Assembly (NCBI GenBank): GCA_031286065.1
Contig: JAITUZ010000050.1
Coordinates: 78,783-142,782 of the forward strand
DNA from: Candidatus Methanimicrococcus odontotermitis
GTDB lineage: Archaea; Halobacteriota; Methanosarcinia; Methanosarcinales; Methanosarcinaceae
Direction: 5' to 3'
Length of the DNA stretch: 64,000 nucleotides
A model generated the notes under the pieces. It was given only the letters and a program-made list of their open reading frames with translations. It was not told where the DNA came from and ran no database searches. Both the position numbers and the translations under genes were made by a program. Of the stretch, positions 8,757 through 17,317 are shown piece by piece; position 1 is the first letter of the stretch; each line of letters opens with the position of its first letter.

Positions 8757-10259
8757 TTAAAATATTCCTGTCATCACGTTTTTAATAAGTTCGGCGATGT
8801 CAATGCCGGAAATTTTTAAAACGACATAAGCGCCGATGAAAGTTCCGATCATGCTGCCGACATTGGCAAGCGCCGCGACGTAAACGACTTTAAAAAATGA
8901 ATTCTTGTTTAATTCTTTAAACGTTTCTGAGTTCATCATGCTTTTCATGTCTTTTGTTGTCGGTTTTCGGCTTCCCGCTTCAACGAGGCCGACAAACCAG
9001 CCGACTGCGATAAGCGGATTGATGGATGTGAACCACGCCAATAAGAAAGCGGTTGCTGCCGACCGAAGTTTGCCGCCGGCAACCAAAACGCCGCCGGCAC
9101 TGAGAACGCCGTTGATCAGGAACCAGTACCCGAATGCTAAAAGAAAAACATCCGGCGTCATTTCAGGATAGGTGGCAACCGCGTAAATAATGTAAGCGAA
9201 CAGCAGCAAAACCAATGCAATGATGCCGCCGCTGATGATTTTGAGTAAACTGAATCGCTTTTTCGGAATCGTATCAAGGTCGGCAAGATTTGGGATAGAA
9301 GAAGGCGTATTCAAATATTTCATAACGCCCTCACGGTGACCGGCACCGATAACGGCGACGATTTTTTTACCGGCTCCGGCGGCTTGAACGGTCCGCAGAA
9401 GATTTCCGGCCAGATAAGCATCACGCTCGTCAATTAAAACGGACGCGGCTGTCGGTGACAGATGACGGAATTCTTCAATCATTGCAGTGATGACATCTTG
9501 GTCTGTCATGTTATTGATATCGAAATTCATTTCTTCTTCGTCTCCGAAAAACATACCTTTAACGATGCTGTAAGCCATCTTGACTTTTTCAATGAATCCG
9601 AGTTTCGCTAAAAAACGTTTGAATGTTACTTGGATATCGCGATCAATAAGCGCGATTCCGGCATTGGTTTGATGAGCGCTTTCCACAGCCGCCATCATTT
9701 CAGACCCCGGAGGAACGCCAAGTTGCTCACCCATTTTCTTTTGCATGTAGGCCAAAAATCCGTACAGAAGATAATAAAAGGTTTGGCCCGGCCGAAGAAC
9801 ATCTCTAAAAGATATTTCAGAACTGTCCGCATCCGGATTTGTCATGCCTTTATATCTGTTATGATCAAGTTCGACAGCAACGATATCCGGACGCTCCCTT
9901 TCAATCGTTTCACACACTTCACGAACACTTTTCTCAGAAATATGCGCTGTTCCGATGATGATGATCTGCGTCGGATCAATTGATTCGGCATCTTCTGAAA
10001 CAGAAATAATGTGATTAAAATCCGCGCCGGTTTTTAAATCGACCATGCCGCCGGATGCTGCTGAAGTATTTGAAACAGCTGTGTTTGATATTTGAATACC
10101 CTGATCAGAATTATTATTTTGGTTTTGATTACTATGATCATTTTGAATATTTTCTGAAGATGAGCTGTCGGCTTCCTGTGTTGAAGTGAAAGAAGAAACA
10201 GATAAAATTGTATCGTTCGAATCAATCGGTTCTGAAAAATCATGTGTGTCGTTTTTCAT
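8757..10259 (-). CDS. TraB-family membrane protein
   Basis: 500 residues from ATG 10259; the frame continues to a TTG at 10286, but a TATA box at 10287-10296 puts transcription start downstream of that. After ~85 Ser/Asn-rich, probably disordered residues comes the TraB/PrgY/GumN domain. It has the conserved GTAHISEKSVREV and VAVELDHNRY near its start and GAGHREGV near its end. The C-terminal third has several membrane helices (LLKIISGGIIALVLLLFAYIIYAVA, FLLAFGYWFLINGVL, FFKVVYVAALANVGSMIGTFIGAYVVL). PrgY/TraB proteins restrain pheromone signalling in enterococci, and the domain is related to TIKI-type metalloproteases. The archaeal function is unknown. Confidence 0.85.
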   Translation of the reverse strand: MKNDTHDFSEPIDSNDTILSVSSFTSTQEADSSSSENIQNDHSNQNQNNNSDQGIQISNTAVSNTSAASGGMVDLKTGADFNHIISVSEDAESIDPTQIIIIGTAHISEKSVREVCETIERERPDIVAVELDHNRYKGMTNPDADSSEISFRDVLRPGQTFYYLLYGFLAYMQKKMGEQLGVPPGSEMMAAVESAHQTNAGIALIDRDIQVTFKRFLAKLGFIEKVKMAYSIVKGMFFGDEEEMNFDINNMTDQDVITAMIEEFRHLSPTAASVLIDERDAYLAGNLLRTVQAAGAGKKIVAVIGAGHREGVMKYLNTPSSIPNLADLDTIPKKRFSLLKIISGGIIALVLLLFAYIIYAVATYPEMTPDVFLLAFGYWFLINGVLSAGGVLVAGGKLRSAATAFLLAWFTSINPLIAVGWFVGLVEAGSRKPTTKDMKSMMNSETFKELNKNSFFKVVYVAALANVGSMIGTFIGAYVVLKISGIDIAELIKNVMTGIF

Positions 10260-10286
10260 AGTGTGAGACTCAAAATTTAATTTCAA

Positions 10287-10296
10287 TTTATATAAA
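10287..10296 (-). promoter_or_regulatory. TATA box for the TraB-family gene
   Basis: Read on the minus strand this is TTTATATAAATT-like, about 28-37 bp before ATG 10259. It matches the archaeal TATA consensus and leaves room for only a very short leader. It supports ATG 10259 over the upstream TTG. Confidence 0.55.
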
Positions 10297-10416
10297 TATT
10301 ATTTGTTTCTGAAATACTTCTTCTCCTATTTAAAACAGATTCGTTTTTTCAAAATAAATTTATTTTCTAAATTTGAAAAAAACAAGGAAAAATAAGAAAA
10401 AAGAGGAGAAAAAAAT

Positions 10417-10542
10417 AAGGAGAAGAAGAAAGGGAGAAGAAAAGGAAAAGGAGAAGAAAAAGGAGAAGAAAAGGAAAAGGAGAAGAAAAAGGAGAAGAAA
10501 AGGAAAAGGAGAAGAAAAGGAAAAGGAGAAGAAAAAGAAAAG
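10417..10542 (+). repeat. 126-nt homopurine tract with 29-nt tandem units
   Basis: An unbroken run of A and G on the plus strand. It is built from alternating blocks of about 17 nt (GGAGAAGAAAAGGAAAA) and 12 nt (GGAGAAGAAAAA), giving a 29-nt period. Open frames on both strands here encode only K/R/E or S/F/L/P and are not genes. Such purine mirror-like tracts can form triplex (H-) DNA. It lies just outside the left ORB-like boxes of the proposed origin. Confidence 0.85.
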
Positions 10543-10621
10543 CGGAGACAAGACAAGAAAAATCTCTTTTTATTGTTAAATATCATAAAGTAACTTGGAT
10601 TTTGAGTTAGTCGATAAAAAC

Positions 10622-11366
10622 AACCCCTTTATTTCGACTGGAAAGTTTATAAACCCCCATCTCCCCATAATTTCCTATGAAACAATTTTAAGAAAAATTC
10701 AATTGAAAAAAAATTTAAAAAAATATTCTATTTTTTTATTATTAAAACAATGTTGTTGAGTTAATAAATTTTTCATATTTAAATTTGTTGATATATGAAA
10801 AAATAACAAATTAATAATCAAATTTTATTAAAAAGTAATAAATTAAACAAATCAGTTAATAAAAATGGAATTAATAAAACAAAATTAATAATTCAATAAA
10901 AATTATAAAATCAAATTAACCGATTCAATTAATCAATAGGAATTAAACTAAAAATTTGATTGATAATCAATGAAATCAAATTCATCAATTCAATCAGTCA
11001 ACAGGAATTAGGCTGAAAAATTTGATTGATAGTTAATGAAATTAAATTCATCAATTCAATCAGTCAACAAGAATTAGGCTGAAAAATTTGATTGATAATT
11101 AATGAAATCAAATTCATCAATTCAATTAATCGAATTAACCAAAATTTGATTATTAAAGGTGAATTTTATCAAAATAATCAGAAAAGAAAGTTGACAAATT
11201 GGGGCAATTAAAATCTTCTATAAATATTACAATCATTATATTAATTTATATATTTTTTAAATTTTTAATAAATTTCGATCCGGCAATTTTTACACTTGTT
11301 CCAATGGAAATTATGGGGTTGGTCTGATTGTTCCCATTTTTAACTTCTGATGGAAATTAAAAGGAG
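10622..11366. other. Candidate replication origin (ORB boxes around AT-rich core)
   Basis: Four sites resemble the archaeal origin recognition box (dyad TTCCA-n-TGGAAA followed by a GGGG string). Two point leftward on the minus strand: 10622-10644 (TTTCCAGTCGAAA then AAAGGGGTT) and 10663-10683 (GTTTCATAGGAAA then TTATGGGG). Two are on the plus strand: 11298-11320 (GTTCCAATGGAAA then TTATGGGGTT) and 11345-11366 (TTCTGATGGAAA then TTAAAAGGAG). Between the two inverted sets lie ~610 nt of extremely AT-rich DNA with 66-bp tandem repeats, suited to act as an unwinding element. This is the known archaeal arrangement for Orc1/Cdc6 binding. No orc1/cdc6 gene is in the window, so the call rests on the sites alone. 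Confidence 0.65.
10910..11159. repeat. 66-bp AT-rich tandem repeats with internal dyads
   Basis: Three near-identical units (10910-10974, 10975-11040, 11041-11106) and a partial fourth (11107 to about 11159). Each unit begins ATCAAATT and carries AAATTTGATTGAT near its end, so every unit is itself an inverted repeat. A GGAATTAGGCTGAAAAA-type segment is the only GC-containing part. They occupy the centre of the AT-rich core of the proposed origin. Confidence 0.8.
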
Positions 11367-11517
11367 TATAAGATTTTATTTTATATTTATTTTGATTATT
11401 ATTACCTTATTTATTTCTTAATTATATTTATTTTCATTTTTCAGCTGCGATGATTTTTTGCAGGTTATGTTATTTTCGTTTTTCAGTCATTGTATTTTAT
11501 TTTCGTTTCCGATCATT

Positions 11518-11580
11518 TTCCAGTTTTGTTTTTTCATCTTGTTTTTTCATCTTGTTTTTTCGTCTTGTTTTTCAGTTTTG
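11518..11580 (+). repeat. Short T-rich direct repeats before mfnA
   Basis: Three to four ~17-nt copies of TTTTTTCATCTTGTT and variants (TTTTTCGTCTTG, TTTTTCAGTTTTG) in the region before the mfnA start. The frame open through them encodes only F/L/S and is not part of the protein. No role is evident. Confidence 0.55.
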
Positions 11581-11639
11581 TTTTTTCAACCTTGTTCCTT
11601 CAAGCAAATTTTAAATATTTAATTTTGATTTGTTCTGAC

Positions 11640-12905
11640 ATGAATGAAAAGGGTCTCCCTGAAAAAGAGCTGTTTGATGAGCTTGGCTTTTTCTCAGGGG
11701 CCGACACGAATTTTAAAAAAGTTTTCAGTTCCATGTGTACGATTCCGCATCCGATCGCTGTTGCCGCGCAGCAACTTTTTTCACATTCAAATGTCGGTGA
11801 TCCCGGTTTGTTTCAGGGAACTTGCCGAATGGAAGCTGAAATTATTCGGATGTCCGCTTCTTTTTTGAATCATTCCGATCCAAACACCGCTTTCGGTCAC
11901 CTGACTTCCGGCGGAACAGAATCTAACATTGAAGCGGTTCTGCATATGAAAAACCGTTTTTTGAGTTCGTTTTTCGATGCAGACGGTGAAACTGAAAATC
12001 AATTGAATCAGTTAAATCAATTGAGCAAATTGAATTTGGTCTTGCCGAAAACAGCTCATTTCTCATTTGAAAAAATCGCCAATTTGTTGGATATTGAACT
12101 CAAAAAAGCGGATATTGATTCAAAATTCAAAGTTGTTCCCGAATCAGCGGAATCACTGATTGATGAAAATACGATCGGGTTGATCGGAATTGCCGGAAAT
12201 ACGGAATTCGGCTCGTGCGATCCGATTGATTCGCTTTCGGAAATCGCCGTCAGACACGATTTGCCGCTTCATGTTGACGCGGCTTTCGGCGGTTTTATTT
12301 ATCCGTTTCTGCCCGAATCCGACAAAAATTCGGGAATTAAATTCGCTTTTGACTGTCAAGGTGTGACTTCTGTTTCCATTGATCCGCATAAAACAGGTCT
12401 TTCTGTCATTCCCGGCGGCGTTTTAATTTTCAGGAATGAATCCGTTCTTTCTCCGTCTTTGGATAAAATTAAAGTCAAAACGCCGTATCTGACAAGCAAA
12501 TATCAATCAACATTGACCGGTACGCGTCCGGGATCGTCGGTCGCGGCCGCTTACGCCGTCATGAAACATCTCGGCGCGGAAGGTTATCGAAAAAACGTTG
12601 CCTATTGTATGGATTTGACCTGTCACTTTCAAAAAGAACTCTCAAAAATCAATCTGAAGCCTTATGTTAACCCCGAAATCAATATTATTACTGTCAGTGT
12701 CGGAGATGGAAAAGACAAAGATGCCGACCGTGAAAAAACGGAACAAATCCGCTCCCGGCTTTTGGAAAAATACGGCTGGAACGTGTCAGCTGCAAAAACC
12801 GCGCCGGTATTGAGATTTGTTTTGATGCCCCACGTCACAAAAGAAGATATCACAGCAATGATTTCGGATTTAAAAGAACTCTTGGAATCTGAAAACAGAA
12901 TCTAA
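11640..12905 (+). CDS. mfnA: L-tyrosine decarboxylase (methanofuran biosynthesis)
   Basis: PLP enzyme of the group II decarboxylase family. MfnA makes tyramine for methanofuran, and some archaeal members act on aspartate or glutamate instead. 421 residues from ATG 11640; the open frame extends upstream but that part is T-rich repeat DNA. Family motifs are GHLTSGGTESN near residue 80, HVDAAFGGF with the cofactor-binding Asp near 205, and SIDPHKTGLSVIPGG with the PLP lysine near 245. The C-terminus (WNVSAAKTAPVLRFVLMPHVT) also matches. It faces the CofE-like gene, with a shared terminator between them. Confidence 0.93.
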   Translation: MNEKGLPEKELFDELGFFSGADTNFKKVFSSMCTIPHPIAVAAQQLFSHSNVGDPGLFQGTCRMEAEIIRMSASFLNHSDPNTAFGHLTSGGTESNIEAVLHMKNRFLSSFFDADGETENQLNQLNQLSKLNLVLPKTAHFSFEKIANLLDIELKKADIDSKFKVVPESAESLIDENTIGLIGIAGNTEFGSCDPIDSLSEIAVRHDLPLHVDAAFGGFIYPFLPESDKNSGIKFAFDCQGVTSVSIDPHKTGLSVIPGGVLIFRNESVLSPSLDKIKVKTPYLTSKYQSTLTGTRPGSSVAAAYAVMKHLGAEGYRKNVAYCMDLTCHFQKELSKINLKPYVNPEINIITVSVGDGKDKDADREKTEQIRSRLLEKYGWNVSAAKTAPVLRFVLMPHVTKEDITAMISDLKELLESENRI

Positions 12906-12949
12906 AAAGAATATTAACAGAATTTGAAAAGAATATTAAAACAAAAAAT

Positions 12950-12979
12950 AAAAAGGAATTAATAAATCAATTCCTTTTT
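12950..12979. terminator. Bidirectional terminator between mfnA and CofE-like gene
   Basis: AAAAAGGAATT (12950-12960) and AATTCCTTTTT (12969-12979) form a perfect 11-bp stem. It has A-rich and T-rich sides, so it can end transcripts from both convergent genes. Confidence 0.75.
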
Positions 12980-13007
12980 ACTGTTCTTGATTTCAATGAT
13001 CGCCGAT

Positions 13008-14186
13008 TTATTCGCTGGCGTAATTGTCAAAATAATTTTTAATCAAAATGATCGGCGTTCCTTTGTCACCGCTGCCGCTTGTCAAATCACACAAACTGCC
13101 GAGCAAATCCACGTATCGGCGCGGCGTCGTTCCCTGTGATTCCATTTTACCGGACAGATTCTGCTTATCTTTGATGCTTTTGCGAAGTGCGGCCTGAAGC
13201 GCGTCTCCGGACAAATCTTTGAATTCATTGTCGGCCAAATATTTAAGTTTCAATTCATTCGGCGTTCCTTCCAATCCTTTTGTGTATCCGGGAGAAACAA
13301 CAGGATCGGCAAGTTCCCAAATACCTGCGACGGGATCTTTGAAAGCGCCGTCACCGTAAACCATCACTTCAACTTGTTTTCCCGTTTTCTCTTTCATTTG
13401 CTTTTGAACATCGCTGACAAAAAGACCGCAGTCTTTCGGGAAAAGTTTGATTTTATCTTCTGCCGCTTTGTTGGCGCCGAGAATGCCGTAATCCGGATTA
13501 AAACCGCTGCCGTCAACGGGCGCGCTGAGAAGGTCGTCCAAACCGTAAACGGTTTCCGCGCCGGCGGCTTTGAGCGCCTTTTTCGTTCTGTGGCGGGTGT
13601 GAATGTCCGCGGTCAAAACATGTTTTGTAAATTGAAGAGCGGCGCGGGAATGGTTCGCGAAAATCACTTCAATATTATCGCCGAAGCTTTTGTAATAGTC
13701 AATATAATCAACGCCTGTCCAAAGGTGTTTTGTGTTTTCGCCGAATTTTTCTCTGAATTCGGCTTCCGTCATCACGTTTTTGTACGGGTCGACGCCGGCT
13801 TCATCAATCTGTTCCCATGTCACGATCTGATTGCCGACTTCATCTCCGGGGAAGCTGAGAATTAAATAAACCTTGTCAAGACCCATAGAAATGCCTTTGA
13901 GCATGATCGCAAACCGGTTGCGGCTCAGGATCGGGAATAAAACAACGGCAGTGCCGCCCGGAAATTTGGTTCTGACATCTTTTGCTAATTGTTCGATCGT
14001 CGCGTAATTGCCCTGCGCTCTGGCAACGACCGCTTCTGTTACGCCGATAACGTCTCCGTTTTCAATTTCAAAACCGCTGTCTTTTGCGGCCGCGAGGACG
14101 GATTCCGTTACAATAGACGTTAAATCGTCCCCTTCTTTGACAATCGGCGCTTTAATGCCGATAGATTGTGTTCCTGTCAGTTTCAA
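13008..14186 (-). CDS. CofE-like F420:glutamate ligase family protein
   Basis: 392 residues, longer than classical CofE (~250 residues). The N-terminal ~250 residues match the coenzyme F420-0:L-glutamate ligase fold (GIKAPIVKEGDDLTSIV, DGDVIGVTEAVVARAQGN-like core). A further ~140 residues carry a motif with a conserved GDGAFKDPVAGIWELADPVVSPGYT. Start: TTG 14186 is preceded, five bases upstream, by AAGGTGA, giving MKLTGTQSIGIKAP. The in-frame ATG at 14303 would add 39 AT-rich, membrane-like residues that are not family-like. The substrate is uncertain: it may act on F420 or be a paralogous ligase. Confidence 0.75.
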   Translation of the reverse strand: MKLTGTQSIGIKAPIVKEGDDLTSIVTESVLAAAKDSGFEIENGDVIGVTEAVVARAQGNYATIEQLAKDVRTKFPGGTAVVLFPILSRNRFAIMLKGISMGLDKVYLILSFPGDEVGNQIVTWEQIDEAGVDPYKNVMTEAEFREKFGENTKHLWTGVDYIDYYKSFGDNIEVIFANHSRAALQFTKHVLTADIHTRHRTKKALKAAGAETVYGLDDLLSAPVDGSGFNPDYGILGANKAAEDKIKLFPKDCGLFVSDVQKQMKEKTGKQVEVMVYGDGAFKDPVAGIWELADPVVSPGYTKGLEGTPNELKLKYLADNEFKDLSGDALQAALRKSIKDKQNLSGKMESQGTTPRRYVDLLGSLCDLTSGSGDKGTPIILIKNYFDNYASE

Positions 14187-14617
14187 AACGGTCACCTTTT
14201 CCGTGAATGAGTAATAATTAATATGAAAATAAATATTGAATAATACATGAAGAACAAGTAAAAAAAGAAAGCGGTCAGATATAAATTTGATTTTCATGAA
14301 CAAAAATGAAATATCTCAAAAAACATTTGATTCATATGATTTAAACATTAAAGCTTTTGATTGACGTGATTTAAACATTATGAGAAAGAAATGAAAAAAT
14401 GAATTTAATGTAAAGTTAGAATAAAAAATTCGGCATGAATTTTTCATATGTCATCGGAACCCGCGGCAGTAAACATTGAAAATTTTCGCTCAGGGCGATT
14501 TTTCAAAATGAAAAATTGCGGGGCGAGCCGATAATTTTTCCAAAATCTCTTTATAATTTTTAAGCATATTCGTCAAAAATCATTTATTACCGACTTGAAA
14601 ATAAAGGAAAATTCATT
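14187..14617. other. AT-rich intergenic region between divergent CofE-like gene and srp54
   Basis: About 430 nt without a gene. It must carry both divergent promoters. A small hairpin (ATTTTTC 14498-14504 with GAAAAAT 14510-14516) lies about 100 nt before srp54, next to a GC-richer patch (CCCGCGGCAG, GGGGCGAGCCG). This could be a structured leader, but I cannot assign a known RNA. Confidence 0.4.
14192..14197 (-). promoter_or_regulatory. Shine-Dalgarno deciding the TTG start of the CofE-like gene
   Basis: AGGTGA on the minus strand, five bases before TTG 14186. It is complementary to the archaeal 16S rRNA 3' end. No similar site precedes the upstream ATG. Confidence 0.6.
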
Positions 14618-15982
14618 ATGGTCATGGACAAACTCGGAGATTCTCTCCAAGGCGCTCTCAGAAAACTCATCGGCGCCGGCCGCATTGATGAAAACATTGT
14701 CAATGAAGTTGTTAAAGATATTCAGCGCGCTCTTTTGACATCTGACGTCAACGTTAAAATGGTTATGGAGATGTCAAAGCGCATTAAGGAAAGGTCGCTT
14801 AAAGAAGCGCCGGCCAAGGGAGCCGACCCGCGCGAACATGTCGTTAAAATCGTGTACGAAGAAATGGTTGCCATTATGGGTCAGGGCGCAAACATCGAAC
14901 TTAAACCCCAGACAGTCATGATGGTCGGTCTTCAGGGCAGCGGTAAAACAACATCTGTCGCGAAACTGGCGCGCTATTTCCAAAAGAAAGGTCTTCGAGT
15001 CGCTGTCATCGGCGCCGACAACTTCCGGCCGGGTGCTTATCAGCAGCTGAAAACTCTTTCCGGGAAACTGAACATTTATTTCTACGGCGAAGAAAACGAA
15101 AAAGATGCGGTCGGAATCGTTAGACGCGGTATGAAAGAAATTGAAAAATATGATGTCAAAATCATCGACACGGCCGGCCGCCACGCCTTGGAAGCCGATT
15201 TAATCGCGGAAATGGAAGCTATCAACGAAGAAGCTAAACCGGGACAGAGGTTTTTGGTTCTTGACGCGGCGATCGGTCAGTTGGCCGGCCAGCAGGCCAA
15301 AGCGTTCAATGACGCTGTCGGAGTGACCGGAATCATCATCACCAAACTTGACGGAACGGCAAAAGGCGGCGGCGCTCTCTCAGCCGTTGCCGAGACAGGC
15401 GCACCCATCGCGTTCATCGGTACCGGCGAAACGCCGGACGCGTTTGAAAAATTTGATACCGACCGTTTTATTTCCAGACTGCTCGGCATGGGTGATTTAC
15501 AATCCCTGCTTGAAAAAGTTCAAGAATCCATGAAAGAAACGGATTTGAACGTTGATAATATCATGAAGGGCAAATTCACTCTCAATGATATGTACGCCCA
15601 GCTGGAAGCGATGAACAAAATGGGTCCGCTCAAACAGGTGATGAGCATGCTGCCGCTCGGTTCGATGGGACTCGGCGGCGCTAAGCTTTCCGATAAAGAT
15701 TTGGACGCGACGAGTGAGAAAATGAAGTATTACAAAGTGATTATGGATTCAATGACCGCCACCGAACGCGACGACCCGAAAATCATCAGCGCCGGCCGCA
15801 TTCACAGGATTTCAACCGGTTCCGGCCGAAGTTCCGAAGAGATCCGTGAACTTTTGAAGTATCATAAAACCATGCAGTCGGCCTTTAAAAATTTCGCCGG
15901 CAAAGGCGGCGGCCGCAACATGCAGAAAATGATGAAAAAAGGAATGGGCGGCGGAAACCCAGGCGGGAATTTCCCGTTCTGA
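14618..15982 (+). CDS. srp54: Signal recognition particle 54 kDa GTPase
   Basis: GTPase of the SRP, which binds signal sequences on nascent chains and targets ribosomes to FtsY at the membrane. It works with 7S RNA and with SRP19 encoded at 55737. 454 residues, normal length. N domain 1-90; G domain with [10 protein letters not shown] (104-113), DTAGRH near 186, and [11 protein letters not shown]. The M domain from about 300 is rich in Met ([20 protein letters not shown]) and ends in a Gly/Met/Lys tail. AAAGGAAAA precedes the ATG. The stop codon lies inside a CTGATTTTAAC string that also occurs in the CRISPR repeat just downstream. Confidence 0.97.
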   Translation: MVMDKLGDSLQGALRKLIGAGRIDENIVNEVVKDIQRALLTSDVNVKMVMEMSKRIKERSLKEAPAKGADPREHVVKIVYEEMVAIMGQGANIELKPQTVMMVGLQGSGKTTSVAKLARYFQKKGLRVAVIGADNFRPGAYQQLKTLSGKLNIYFYGEENEKDAVGIVRRGMKEIEKYDVKIIDTAGRHALEADLIAEMEAINEEAKPGQRFLVLDAAIGQLAGQQAKAFNDAVGVTGIIITKLDGTAKGGGALSAVAETGAPIAFIGTGETPDAFEKFDTDRFISRLLGMGDLQSLLEKVQESMKETDLNVDNIMKGKFTLNDMYAQLEAMNKMGPLKQVMSMLPLGSMGLGGAKLSDKDLDATSEKMKYYKVIMDSMTATERDDPKIISAGRIHRISTGSGRSSEEIRELLKYHKTMQSAFKNFAGKGGGRNMQKMMKKGMGGGNPGGNFPF

Positions 15983-16071
15983 TTTTAACACCAAAATTTT
16001 TCTTTTTTGATTATTTTTTTAATATTTGATGTATATGTTACTTGATGGGACTTTTTCCCCATCGCTGTCCG

Positions 16072-16368
16072 GTTAAAATCAGATCTTGGTGGGATTGAAA
16101 CTATAACTGGTCTAATGGAAATTATGATTCTTACCGTGTTAAAATCAGACCTTTATGGGATTGAAATGGACGACCGCGTCTCATAATCCCGTTTTTGCCT
16201 CAAATCGTTAAAATCAGACCTTTATGGGATTGAAATTTCTTCAACGTCAATACTCATCGTTTTTCTACTGACTTGTTAAAATCAGACCTTTATGGGATTG
16301 AAAGTGAAGCTCGCAAGTATGCCCGTACCGCCATCGATAGTTAAAATCAGACCTTTATGGGATTGAAA
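16072..16368 (+). CRISPR. CRISPR array 1, plus-oriented half (5 repeats)
   Basis: Five 29-nt repeats start at 16072, 16138, 16207, 16275 and 16340. The consensus begins GTTAAAATCAGACC and ends GGGATTGAAA. Spacers are 37, 40, 39 and 36 nt. The first copy is degenerate in its middle (AGATCTTGGTGGG) although it should be leader-proximal in this orientation. The ATTGAAA 3' end is the 5' handle typical of Cas6-processed type I or III arrays. No cas genes are in the window and I see no clear leader, so this may be an orphan or remnant array. Confidence 0.95.
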
Positions 16369-16429
16369 CTACATCGAACCGGTCTGCTTACCAATAACAC
16401 GAAGCGTTAAACTGGAACCGACACAAACG

Positions 16430-16520
16430 TTTCAATCCCATAAAGGTCTGATTTTAACGCATGGTAATAGTAAACTTGCCGCCGCCCGAAATCGGTTTCA
16501 ATCCCATAAAGGTCTGATTT
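16430..16520 (-). CRISPR. CRISPR array 1, minus-oriented half (2 repeats)
   Basis: Two copies of the same repeat in inverse orientation: 16430-16458 (complete) and 16496-16520 (lacks the last four bases, followed by GCATGC). They have a 37-nt spacer. This half faces the plus half tail-to-tail across 61 nt (16369-16429), which is longer than a normal spacer. It suggests inversion or fusion of two array ends. Confidence 0.92.
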
Positions 16521-16642
16521 GCATGCAGCCGGATTCCAAAAGAACTTCAATAAATAATCTGATTTGTTCAAAAAAGAAAAACATATAAAAGAAATTGAAT
16601 ACTTCTATATATTAGATAAATATTTCAAAATCAGGTTACATC

Positions 16643-17254
16643 ATGTGGCAGAAAATATCGGCGGCCGGCAAAAAAATCATTCAATCCGGATTAACAGAGG
16701 CCAATTTCGGGAATATCAGCGTCAGGTCCGCGTCAGGCAATTCGTTCATTATTACAAAAACGGGAACGGCGCTGGATGAAATCGGCGTAAACGACCTCAT
16801 TGAAATGCCGATTTACAACAGCGAAGAAGACACGCTGACAGATCCTGCCGTTTCGGTGATAATCGAAAAAACGGCATCATCCGAAACCCCTGTTCACCGC
16901 CGGATTTATCAGGAAACAGAGGCAAAAACAATCCTCCACGCGCACTGCCCGTATTCTGTCGTGATGTCGATTTTGGAAAATGAAGCCGGGAACGGATCAC
17001 TTATTCCGATAGACAGCGAAGGCAAACTGTTTTTAAGAGAGATACCGATCATTTCCGGCGGCATCGGAAGCGCCGAATTGGCAGAAAATGCGGCGGCGGC
17101 TTTCAAGAGCGGGGAAACAAAGGGCGTTGTCATTCTCAGTCACGGAACAATCGCTATCGGGGAAACGTTAGAAGAAGCGTACAACATAACGGCTCAGCTG
17201 GAGCATGCCGCCAAAATCAAATACATATACGCAAAAGCTAAAAATTTATTTTAA
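16643..17254 (+). CDS. Class II aldolase/adducin family protein
   Basis: 203 residues, zinc-dependent aldolase fold of the L-fuculose-1-phosphate aldolase type. Metal ligands are visible as the HAHCP motif (H99, H101) and H167 in LSHGTIAIG. The EANFGNISVR segment near 20 forms the substrate phosphate site and SSETPVHRRIY lies near 80. In methanogens such proteins are annotated as fuculose-phosphate aldolases but probably serve sugar or cofactor metabolism. ATG 16643 has only a weak ribosome site (CAGG). The CDP-alcohol phosphotransferase gene follows 63 nt downstream. Confidence 0.88.
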   Translation: MWQKISAAGKKIIQSGLTEANFGNISVRSASGNSFIITKTGTALDEIGVNDLIEMPIYNSEEDTLTDPAVSVIIEKTASSETPVHRRIYQETEAKTILHAHCPYSVVMSILENEAGNGSLIPIDSEGKLFLREIPIISGGIGSAELAENAAAAFKSGETKGVVILSHGTIAIGETLEEAYNITAQLEHAAKIKYIYAKAKNLF

Positions 17255-17317
17255 GCGGAATTGTTATTTATTTAGAAAATATAACTCAGAATGAAAGAAA
17301 TAAAGGAAACATAACCC

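Noticed and set aside
10326..10586. Open frames across the purine tract on both strands
   Set aside because: They encode only K/R/E or F/S/L/P as a direct result of the repeat; no ribosome site and no protein-like composition.
13374..13865. 163-codon frame opposite the CofE-like gene
   Set aside because: Antisense shadow; the conserved family motifs are all on the minus strand.
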